DNA of 5,941 nt from Ponticaulis sp. Lineage in GTDB: Bacteria > Pseudomonadota > Alphaproteobacteria > Caulobacterales > Hyphomonadaceae. A program made the translations under genes and the position numbers. Under the pieces are notes generated by a model. The model had not been told where the DNA came from, did no database searches, and saw only the letters and a program-made list of their open reading frames with translations. Every line of letters begins with the position of its first letter. Positions within the stretch are counted from its first letter, which is position 1. The stretch is taken from NCBI GenBank assembly GCA_002699325.1, contig PABS01000077.1:6246-12186 (forward strand), in the 5' to 3' direction. This document shows positions 1 through 5,941 of this stretch, one piece after another.

Positions 1-360
1 TTGCGCCCGCAGGTCGCTGAGCCGCGTCCATTGCCACCCATGGAAGCTGAGGTTGCTCCAGCTCCGGCTTCAGTAAAGCAGGCGGCGAACGGTAGGTTCG
101 ATCCGAACGGCGAATTCCTTGTGCAGGTCATGGCGCTTCGTGACCTCACTGCGACCGAGAAAGCATGGGCCCAGCTGACTGAAGCAAATTCTGATCTGTT
201 TGCAGGCGCTGAAATGGATATCCAGCGTGCTGATCTTGGCGCCAAAGGTATTTTCTATCGTCTTCGCGCATCTGCGTTTGCATCGCGCGGCGCTGCAGAC
301 GAGTTTTGTTCTCAGCTGAAAAGCCGGGGACAGTCCTGTATCGTCATCGCAAGGTCGTGA
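1..360 (+). CDS. SPOR-domain protein, C-terminal part (5' end outside window)
   Basis: This reading frame is already open at the first base, so the TTG at position 1 is probably an internal codon and the gene starts upstream. The visible 119 residues begin with a Pro/Ala/Glu-rich linker (about residues 1-37), typical of the periplasmic tether in such proteins. A SPOR-like domain of about 80 residues follows: an opening strand FLVQVMAL, a middle strand with FYRLRASAF at 85-93, and a closing segment with Cys103 and Cys113 (EFCSQLKSRGQSC). SPOR domains bind peptidoglycan glycan strands stripped of peptides, usually at the division septum. The usual VQLGAF and RVGPF signatures are only loosely kept. 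Members of this family normally carry an N-terminal membrane anchor, which would lie outside the window. The stop codon is three bases before nagZ, so the two are probably co-transcribed. The family call is fairly secure; the specific protein cannot be named. Confidence 0.82.
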   Translation: MRPQVAEPRPLPPMEAEVAPAPASVKQAANGRFDPNGEFLVQVMALRDLTATEKAWAQLTEANSDLFAGAEMDIQRADLGAKGIFYRLRASAFASRGAADEFCSQLKSRGQSCIVIARS

Positions 361-363
361 TTT

Positions 364-1398
364 ATGAGAGCCTGCATACTCAGTGTTTCCGGCCCTGAAC
401 TCAGTTCAGCTGAAGCGTCCTATTTGAAAGAATTGCAGCCCTGGGCGCTAATTTTGATGGGTCGGAGCTGTGTCTCTAAAGCGCAGGTTCAAAAACTCGT
501 TGATGATATCTGGGCTGCTCTTGAGCGGCCTTGTCTCATTTTTATCGATCAGGAGGGCGGCCGTGTTGCGCGGCTGAAAGCGCCTGAATGGCCTGTATTC
601 CCACCAGCTGCCAATTACGGCGCGCTTTTTCAGGCGTCTCCTGATGACGCGCTCGAAGCCTGCCGGATCGGGCATACGCTTCTGGGGCACGAACTCGCGG
701 AACTCGGTATTCACGCTGACTGCTCACCCGTCGTGGATCTGCCTGTTTCCGGTGCCCATGATATTATCGGTGACCGGGCCTTTGCTCGAGACGTTGAAAC
801 GATTGGTCTGCTGACGAATGCGGCGCTGCAGGGACTGAGTGATGCCGGTGTTGCGGGCGTGATCAAACACATCCCGGGGCATGGTCGCGCACGCGCCGAC
901 AGCCATGAGGAATTGCCCGTCGTTAGTGATAGCGCCAATGAGCTGGACAAGGACTTTCGTGCGTTTGAGCTGATCAATCATGCGCCGATGGCGATGACCG
1001 CACACATCTTATACCCAGAAATTGACCCAAAAGAGCCGGCTACGACGTCGAAATCGCTCATTTCAAATATCATTCGCAAGAGAATCGGCTTTGATGGTCT
1101 GCTTATGAGCGATGATCTGGGCATGAAGGCACTTGGCGGGCCGCTTTCAGAGCGTGCCGAACGCGCACTCAGCGCGGGGTGTGATGTTGTGCTTCATTGC
1201 GCCGGTTTTGAGAAAGACCGTGACGCGATTTTCGCCGAAATGCGTGAAGTCGGCAATGCGTCCTGGGAGCTTCAGGGCAAACCTCTTGAGCGAGCACTGC
1301 AAGCCGAGGCAGCAAGTACGCGCAAGATATTGTATAGTGCCGACGAACTGCGCGTTCAGTTCAACGAACTGATGCGCAAAGGAGAGGTAACTGTCTGA
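364..1398 (+). CDS. nagZ: Beta-N-acetylhexosaminidase, glycoside hydrolase family 3
   Basis: NagZ is a cytoplasmic enzyme that removes N-acetylglucosamine from GlcNAc-1,6-anhydroMurNAc (muro)peptides during peptidoglycan recycling. The 344-residue length is normal for the short, single-domain bacterial NagZ type, and there is no signal peptide. Visible family motifs are IDQEGGRVARL (61-71), GDRAFARD (136-143), KHIPGHG (168-174) and Asp179-Ser180-His181, the mobile loop whose Asp/His pair serves as the acid/base. SDDLGM follows at 249-254, with Asp250 expected to be the nucleophile. All catalytic positions are present. Small departures from common forms are LMGRSC at 32-36 (often L-F-x-R-N) and HCAG (often HCNG). 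The ATG is preceded by AAGG at 351-354, nine bases upstream. The stop overlaps the scpA start by one base (TGATG). Its place after a SPOR protein links septal glycan processing with wall recycling, which is an inference from context. Confidence 0.96.
   Translation: MRACILSVSGPELSSAEASYLKELQPWALILMGRSCVSKAQVQKLVDDIWAALERPCLIFIDQEGGRVARLKAPEWPVFPPAANYGALFQASPDDALEACRIGHTLLGHELAELGIHADCSPVVDLPVSGAHDIIGDRAFARDVETIGLLTNAALQGLSDAGVAGVIKHIPGHGRARADSHEELPVVSDSANELDKDFRAFELINHAPMAMTAHILYPEIDPKEPATTSKSLISNIIRKRIGFDGLLMSDDLGMKALGGPLSERAERALSAGCDVVLHCAGFEKDRDAIFAEMREVGNASWELQGKPLERALQAEAASTRKILYSADELRVQFNELMRKGEVTV
1381..1387 (+). promoter_or_regulatory. Ribosome binding site of scpA inside nagZ
   Basis: GGAGAGG lies 10 bases before the scpA ATG at 1398 and is a strong Shine-Dalgarno match. 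It lies within the last codons of nagZ and fixes the scpA start at the TGATG junction. Confidence 0.7.
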
Positions 1399-2240
1399 TG
1401 GCTGCTGATGGCCTCATCACAGGAACGGGAAAGCTGGATTCAGCCGATTTCGACATTAATCAGGCGGAAGCCTTTCTGGTTGATGTGGATGGCTTCGAAG
1501 GCCCGCTTCATCTCCTGCTAGCCATGGCACGACGTCAGAAAGTGGATCTCCTCCGGATTTCGGTCCTCGAACTCGCCGAACAATATCTAGCCTTCATTTC
1601 TGACGCTCAGAACCAGCGTATGGATCTGGCGGCAGATTATCTGCTGATGGCCTCCTGGCTTGCCTTCCTGAAATCGCGTCTGCTGCTTCCCAAGCCGGAG
1701 AAGCAGAAAGATGATGATATTTCAGCGGACGATATGGCCGCGCGACTGGCCTTTCGTCTGCAACGCCTCGAAGCCATGCGGGAAGCTGGCGAATCTCTCA
1801 TGGAGAGCGACCTTCTCGGCCGGGATGTTTTCCCTCGGGGGCTTCCGGAGCGTCCCGTTGTGGTCAAGCGCGCGCAATATTCCACGCGCCTGATCGACGT
1901 GATGGCCGCTTTTGCAAAAATTCAGACCCGTCAGGTGAAGGAAAAGCCGCACGAAGTGGTCAAGCAGTATGTGTTGCCACTGGAGCGCGCTCGAGAGCGG
2001 ATTGAGCGCGTACTGCCTACCATGGGCGATCGCTGGGCCAGCCTGAACGAAATGACCAATCAAGGCAGGAATGAGGACGACGCGCCGGCATTGCCAACCA
2101 AGACGCAGCTGGCGAGTTTGTTTGCTGCCTCCCTGGATCTGACCAAGGCCCGCAAGATTGATCTCCGCCAGGACGGATATCGAATGCCAGTCATGGTGAA
2201 GTCTATTCCTGAAGCAGATGGAGCCGTTCAGAATGGCTAA
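1398..2240 (+). CDS. scpA: Segregation and condensation protein A (kleisin subunit)
   Basis: ScpA is the kleisin that bridges the SMC ATPase heads and binds ScpB dimers in the bacterial SMC-ScpAB condensin, which organises and separates newly replicated chromosomes. The 280-residue protein has a variable head of about 26 residues. The classic N-terminal kleisin region follows: FEGPLHLLLAMARRQKVDLL at 33-52, then LAADYLLMASWLAFLKSRLLLP at 77-98. A charged linker and middle helices, where ScpB is expected to bind, come next (about 100-225). The C-terminal winged-helix region is at about 234-268 (TQLASLFAASLDLTKARKIDLRQDG), which would contact the SMC head. The ATG overlaps the nagZ stop by one base and has a strong ribosome binding site. 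The 3' end overlaps scpB. No frameshift or missing segment is seen. The overlapping scpA-scpB arrangement supports equal, coupled synthesis of the two partners. Confidence 0.95.
   Translation: MAADGLITGTGKLDSADFDINQAEAFLVDVDGFEGPLHLLLAMARRQKVDLLRISVLELAEQYLAFISDAQNQRMDLAADYLLMASWLAFLKSRLLLPKPEKQKDDDISADDMAARLAFRLQRLEAMREAGESLMESDLLGRDVFPRGLPERPVVVKRAQYSTRLIDVMAAFAKIQTRQVKEKPHEVVKQYVLPLERARERIERVLPTMGDRWASLNEMTNQGRNEDDAPALPTKTQLASLFAASLDLTKARKIDLRQDGYRMPVMVKSIPEADGAVQNG
2220..2223 (+). promoter_or_regulatory. Shine-Dalgarno deciding the scpB start
   Basis: GGAG sits nine bases before the ATG at 2233. The alternative in-frame ATG at 2218 has no comparable purine-rich site at proper spacing and overlaps this element. 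This favours 2233 as the true start, but the match is only four bases. Confidence 0.45.
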
Positions 2241-3012
2241 ATCCGAAGCAGAACGCCTCGAAGACATCCGTTCAGCCGTGCAACAGATGAGCTTTGCTTA
2301 CAAAAAGCAGGACCATGCGCGGATCGAGAGCGTTTCGGTCTCAACACCCAAGCTAGAGACTGAGGCAGAAGCCCTTCGCCGTGCCGAGGCTGTCTTGTTT
2401 GCTGCCGGTGAGCCGCTGAGCGCGGATGAAGTGGCGCAATCCATGCCATCAGGCGTAGATGTCGCTGAAGTTTTGATGACGCTGCAGGAAGCCTACGCTC
2501 ATCGTGGTGTGAATCTGGTCGAGGTTGGCGGTCGCTGGCGTTTTCAGACCGCTCGCGATCTGGCTTTCCTTTTCACCGAATACCGCGAAGAAGACCGGAA
2601 ACTTTCGGGCGCGGCGCTCGAAACACTTGCGATCATCGCATACTGCCAGCCCGTCACACGAGCTGAGATTGAAGAGGTTCGCGGTGTCGCTGTTTCAAAG
2701 GGAACGCTCGACATTCTTCTGGAGTGCGGATGGGTGCGCATGCGCGGTCGTCGCAAGACGCCAGGTCGTCCGGTCACTTACGGCACATCCGATGCCTTTT
2801 TAGAACATTTCGGTTTGGAAAGTCTCGATACACTTCCAGGCAAGTCTGAATTTCAGGCAGCAGGTCTGCTCGAAAGTGCTCTTCCAGTGGGATTTGAGAT
2901 GCCAAGGCCATCAAATTCAGCTGATGATGATCTTGATGACTTGTCTTTTGGCGCGGAAGAGGATGAGAGTGCCTCATTCCATACCGATTTCATGGATGAG
3001 AGTGAGTCCTGA
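2233..3012 (+). CDS. scpB: Segregation and condensation protein B
   Basis: ScpB is the winged-helix partner that binds as a dimer to ScpA in the SMC condensin complex. The chosen start gives 259 residues; an in-frame ATG at 2218 would add five. About 42 leading residues look extra to the family core. The first winged helix runs from about 45 (ALRRAEAVLFAAGEPLSADEVA) to 107 (VEVGGRWRFQTA). The second runs from about 123 to 187 and carries the signature LSGAALETLAIIAYCQPVTRAEIEEVRG, split here as LSGAALETLAII (124-135) and AYCQPVTRAEIEEVRG (136-151), then KGTLDILLECGWV and GRRKTPGRPVTYGTSDAFLEHFGL. After about residue 225 the protein ends in an acidic, low-complexity tail rich in Asp, Glu and Ser. 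The start codon lies within the last eight bases of scpA (ATGGCTAA), which indicates translational coupling. The family assignment is firm; the exact start is less certain. Confidence 0.94.
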   Translation: MAKSEAERLEDIRSAVQQMSFAYKKQDHARIESVSVSTPKLETEAEALRRAEAVLFAAGEPLSADEVAQSMPSGVDVAEVLMTLQEAYAHRGVNLVEVGGRWRFQTARDLAFLFTEYREEDRKLSGAALETLAIIAYCQPVTRAEIEEVRGVAVSKGTLDILLECGWVRMRGRRKTPGRPVTYGTSDAFLEHFGLESLDTLPGKSEFQAAGLLESALPVGFEMPRPSNSADDDLDDLSFGAEEDESASFHTDFMDESES

Positions 3013-3024
3013 CACTTACCGCCA

Positions 3025-3053
3025 TTGTCGGATTGCATGATCCTGCCTATTCT
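3025..3053 (+). promoter_or_regulatory. Candidate sigma70-like promoter for tatABC
   Basis: TTGTCG (3025-3030) and TATTCT (3048-3053) are separated by exactly 17 bases, each matching four of six consensus positions, within the 67-base gap before tatA. This gap and the one before serS are the only places in the window with room for a separate promoter, which makes a tat-specific start plausible. The match is weak and could occur by chance. Confidence 0.33.
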
Positions 3054-3062
3054 AAGGGCAGG
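3042..3062 (+). repeat. Short inverted repeat / hairpin upstream of tatA
   Basis: CCTGCC (3042-3047) pairs perfectly with GGCAGG (3057-3062) around a 9-base loop. The arm ends one base before the tatA Shine-Dalgarno. No U-run follows, so it is not a standard terminator. It could be a leader hairpin influencing tatA translation or an operator overlapping the candidate -10. Six base pairs could also arise by chance. Confidence 0.4.
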
Positions 3063-3063
3063 T

Positions 3064-3070
3064 AAAGGAG
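3064..3070 (+). promoter_or_regulatory. Ribosome binding site of tatA
   Basis: AAAGGAG sits nine bases before the ATG at 3080. It is one of the strongest Shine-Dalgarno matches in the window, in keeping with TatA being needed in excess over TatB and TatC (known from other bacteria). Confidence 0.7.
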
Positions 3071-3079
3071 AAGTTTATT

Positions 3080-3277
3080 ATGGCTCCAGGTTGGATGCAG
3101 CTTTTGCTCGTCGCCGTTGTTGCGTTGTTGCTTTTTGGTGGACGCGGCAAGATTTCCTCAATTATGGGAGATATGGCCAAGGGTATCAAAAGCTTCCGTA
3201 CGGGTCTCAAAGATGATGAGGACGATGAAAAGTCCCCAGAACCTATCAATGTGACGCCGGAAAAAGATAAAGTCTGA
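3080..3277 (+). CDS. tatA: Twin-arginine translocase subunit TatA
   Basis: TatA is the small membrane protein that multimerises to form the passage for folded proteins carrying twin-arginine signal peptides. The 65-residue length is normal. A single N-terminal membrane helix (about 5-19, [15 protein letters not shown]) leads into the conserved Phe-Gly hinge (FGGRGKI, 19-25). The amphipathic helix [14 protein letters not shown] (31-44) comes next, with the typical Gly-Ile-Lys-x-Phe core. An acidic patch (DDEDDE, 45-50) and a short polar tail follow. The acidic patch after the amphipathic helix is a known TatA feature and separates it from TatB. The start is supported by a strong ribosome binding site. 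It is the first gene of tatABC, with only 18 bases before tatB. Confidence 0.95.
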   Translation: MAPGWMQLLLVAVVALLLFGGRGKISSIMGDMAKGIKSFRTGLKDDEDDEKSPEPINVTPEKDKV

Positions 3278-3295
3278 TACAGGCTTTCCGGTTTT

Positions 3296-3769
3296 ATGCT
3301 TCCCCAGTTCGGCCTTTCAGAATTTCTGCTGATTGCCATAGTCGCTTTGATCGTTGTCGGCCCCAAAGACTTGCCTCTCATGATGAGGCGTATTGGTCAG
3401 TGGGTTGGGCAGGCAAAGCGCATGGCAAACGAGTTCCGTGGCGCGTTTGACGATATTGCTCGTCAGGCCGAGCTTGACGAATTGCGTAAAGAAATTGAAG
3501 ACCTCAAGAAGAACAACGATCTTGAGCAGGCTGTTAATGATCTGAAAGACGCGGAACGCGAGATCAATTCATCGGTCATGGAAAAGGATGCGCGCTCAAA
3601 GAAGCCATCCGAAAAACCCGCTGTGACCGAAGATTCTTCTCCTGAAACAGACAAGGCCGCAGCGAGTTCCGATGCGCCGGAAGAGACGCCTGCGGCGACA
3701 GCTGGCTCTGAGACCGTCTCGCCAAAAGAAAAGCCTGAAATGACAAGTGAGACCTCCGGTGAGCGATAA
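3296..3769 (+). CDS. tatB: Twin-arginine translocase subunit TatB
   Basis: TatB joins TatC to form the receptor that recognises twin-arginine signal peptides at the inner membrane. The 157-residue protein opens with MLPQFGLSEFLLIAIVALIVVGPKDLP (split here: membrane helix about 6-21, then GPKDLP at 22-27). The conserved Glu9 in the membrane segment and the Gly-Pro hinge are TatB hallmarks. A long charged amphipathic and probably coiled helix follows (about 28-95; RRIGQWVGQAKRMANEFRGA, then Lys/Glu/Asp-rich). The rest (about 98-157) is a low-complexity tail rich in Ala, Ser, Pro, Glu and Lys, variable in this family. No clear Shine-Dalgarno is seen in the 18 bases after tatA, so it may depend on coupling with tatA translation. 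Its 3' end overlaps tatC. Confidence 0.94.
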   Translation: MLPQFGLSEFLLIAIVALIVVGPKDLPLMMRRIGQWVGQAKRMANEFRGAFDDIARQAELDELRKEIEDLKKNNDLEQAVNDLKDAEREINSSVMEKDARSKKPSEKPAVTEDSSPETDKAAASSDAPEETPAATAGSETVSPKEKPEMTSETSGER

Positions 3770-4583
3770 GTCTGGTCAGGCAACACTGCATGACGAGGTT
3801 GAAGGCTCCAGCGCGCCCTTGCTGGAACACCTCACCGAACTTCGTTCGCGCCTCATCTGGTCGGTTCTGGCGCTCGCAGGAGCTGCAATTCTCTGCTTTC
3901 TGGCCGCAGAGCAGATTTATAATGTTCTTTTGGCCCCGCTGGTCCGCGTGGCTGAAATCGAACGAGGCGATACAAATTTCCGGCTGATTTATACCGGCCC
4001 GATGGAAGTGTTTTTTGCGCAACTGAAGCTGTCACTCTTCGCTGGCATCTTTCTGGCGTTCCCCATAATCGCCTGGCAAATATATTCATTTGTGGCACCT
4101 GGTCTCTACAAGAACGAACGCCATGCCTTCCTGCCATTTCTGATCGCGGCGCCTGTTCTGTTCGTCATTGGCGGCCTTTTTGTCTATTTTATCATGCTGC
4201 CCCTCATCGCTAATTTTGCGCTGAGTTTCGAACAGGTGGGCGGAAACGGAATTGCCACGATCGAATCTCAGATTCGTGTGTCCGAATATCTTTCGCTCGT
4301 CATGGCGCTGATGCTGGCTTTCGGCATATCGTTTCAGCTTCCCGTGATTGTGAGTTTGCTGGGCAAAGCCGACCTTATTTCCTCTGATACCCTCAAAAAG
4401 GGTCGCAAGTACGCACTGGTCGGTATTCTGGCTTTTGCCGCCTTCTTCACGCCGCCCGATGTCATCTCACAGGTAGTCCTGACTGTGCCTGTCATGATCC
4501 TGTTTGAGATTTCCATCTGGTGTGTGGTTCTCATGGAGCGAGGCAGAGCCCGCGAAGACGCCGAACGCGAAAACGCAGAGTAG
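3759..4583 (+). CDS. tatC: Twin-arginine translocase subunit TatC
   Basis: TatC is the six-helix core of the translocase and the main binding site for the twin-arginine motif. With a GTG start at 3759 the protein has 274 residues and begins MSDKSGQ. Another in-frame GTG at 3747 would add four residues. Family motifs are LLEHLTELRSRLI (21-33), whose Glu is part of the signal-peptide site, IYTGPMEVFF (77-86), FVAPGLYKNER (111-121), with Glu120 matching the second key acidic residue, SEYLSLVMALMLAFGISFQLPV (split: SEYLSLVMA then LMLAFGISFQLPV, up to 196), and FTPPDVISQ (230-238). Hydrophobic stretches at about 34-50, 88-108, 126-148, 177-200, 218-230 and 237-258 fit six membrane helices. The C-terminal tail is short, charged and presumably cytoplasmic. 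The start overlaps tatB by 11 bases and has only a weak GTGAG upstream, so coupling to tatB is likely. The product is certain; the start is less so. Confidence 0.95.
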   Translation: MSDKSGQATLHDEVEGSSAPLLEHLTELRSRLIWSVLALAGAAILCFLAAEQIYNVLLAPLVRVAEIERGDTNFRLIYTGPMEVFFAQLKLSLFAGIFLAFPIIAWQIYSFVAPGLYKNERHAFLPFLIAAPVLFVIGGLFVYFIMLPLIANFALSFEQVGGNGIATIESQIRVSEYLSLVMALMLAFGISFQLPVIVSLLGKADLISSDTLKKGRKYALVGILAFAAFFTPPDVISQVVLTVPVMILFEISIWCVVLMERGRAREDAERENAE

Positions 4584-4606
4584 ACGCAGCCGACGCATAC
4601 CTTTAA

Positions 4607-4618
4607 TCAGGCGCCTGA
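4607..4618. repeat. Perfect 12-bp palindrome between tatC and serS
   Basis: TCAGGCGCCTGA reads the same on both strands. It lies 24 bases after the tatC stop and 31 bases before the serS start. The GCCTGA half recurs at 4632-4637, so TCAGGC could instead pair with that copy. A -10-like TTTAAT (4602-4607) abuts it, but I see no good -35. There is no U-run, so it is not a typical terminator. It could be an operator or a leader element of serS; this is inference. Confidence 0.4.
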
Positions 4619-4637
4619 AGAACAACTCTATGCCTGA

Positions 4638-5941
<1,304 letters not shown>

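Noticed and set aside
1722..2267. 181-codon open frame on the - strand opposite scpA
   Set aside because: It lies wholly antisense to a clear scpA/scpB junction, has no recognisable domain, and is a codon-bias shadow.
3025..3216. 63-codon + strand frame overlapping tatA
   Set aside because: It is out of frame with tatA, which has unmistakable family motifs and the strong ribosome binding site.
3463..3786. 107-codon Ser-rich open frame on the - strand opposite the tatB tail
   Set aside because: The Ser/Ala/Glu richness is the reverse complement of the repetitive tatB tail; there is no independent evidence for a gene.
3576..4022. 148-codon open frame on the - strand across the tatB-tatC junction
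   Set aside because: It is antisense to two well-supported tat genes, has low-complexity composition mirroring the tatB tail, and shows no family motif.
4607..4637. Rho-independent terminator after tatC
   Set aside because: The palindrome has no loop in its simple form, and neither it nor the longer alternative pairing is followed by a U-run.

Overview
The window looks like a piece of an alphaproteobacterial chromosome. It holds eight genes, all on the + strand and tightly packed, in the order SPOR-domain protein, nagZ, scpA, scpB, tatA, tatB, tatC, serS. From general knowledge, this order recurs in Alphaproteobacteria (Caulobacterales-like and Rhizobiales-like lineages). Protein details such as the NagZ KHIPGHGRA loop and the Ser[15 protein letters not shown] motif 3 approach fit that group. 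The genus cannot be fixed from the sequence alone. Base composition looks moderate in GC and even throughout. No mobile element, CRISPR array, tRNA or rRNA was seen.

Region 1 (1-1398) concerns the cell wall. It contains the C-terminal part of a SPOR-domain peptidoglycan-binding protein, cut by the window start, then three bases later nagZ, the cytoplasmic beta-N-acetylglucosaminidase of muropeptide recycling. Region 2 (1398-3012) is scpA-scpB, the kleisin and winged-helix subunits that work with SMC in chromosome organisation. nagZ and scpA overlap by 1 base and scpA and scpB by about 8 bases, so these first four genes read as one translationally coupled operon.

Region 3 (3080-4583) is tatA-tatB-tatC, a complete twin-arginine translocase. 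It sits behind a 67-base gap that holds a weak sigma70-like promoter candidate and a short GC-rich hairpin just upstream of a strong Shine-Dalgarno. The three tat genes are 18 bases apart or overlapping. Region 4 (4650 to the window end) is serS, seryl-tRNA synthetase. It is nearly complete (430 residues visible, stop codon beyond the edge). It follows a 66-base gap containing a perfect 12-bp palindrome next to a -10-like hexamer.

Functionally this is a housekeeping cluster: envelope remodelling and septum binding, wall recycling, chromosome segregation, export of folded proteins, and tRNA charging. I found no convincing undescribed system. The points most worth checking are the two short intergenic regions (upstream of tatA and of serS), the extended ends of ScpB, and start-codon choices at the overlapping junctions.
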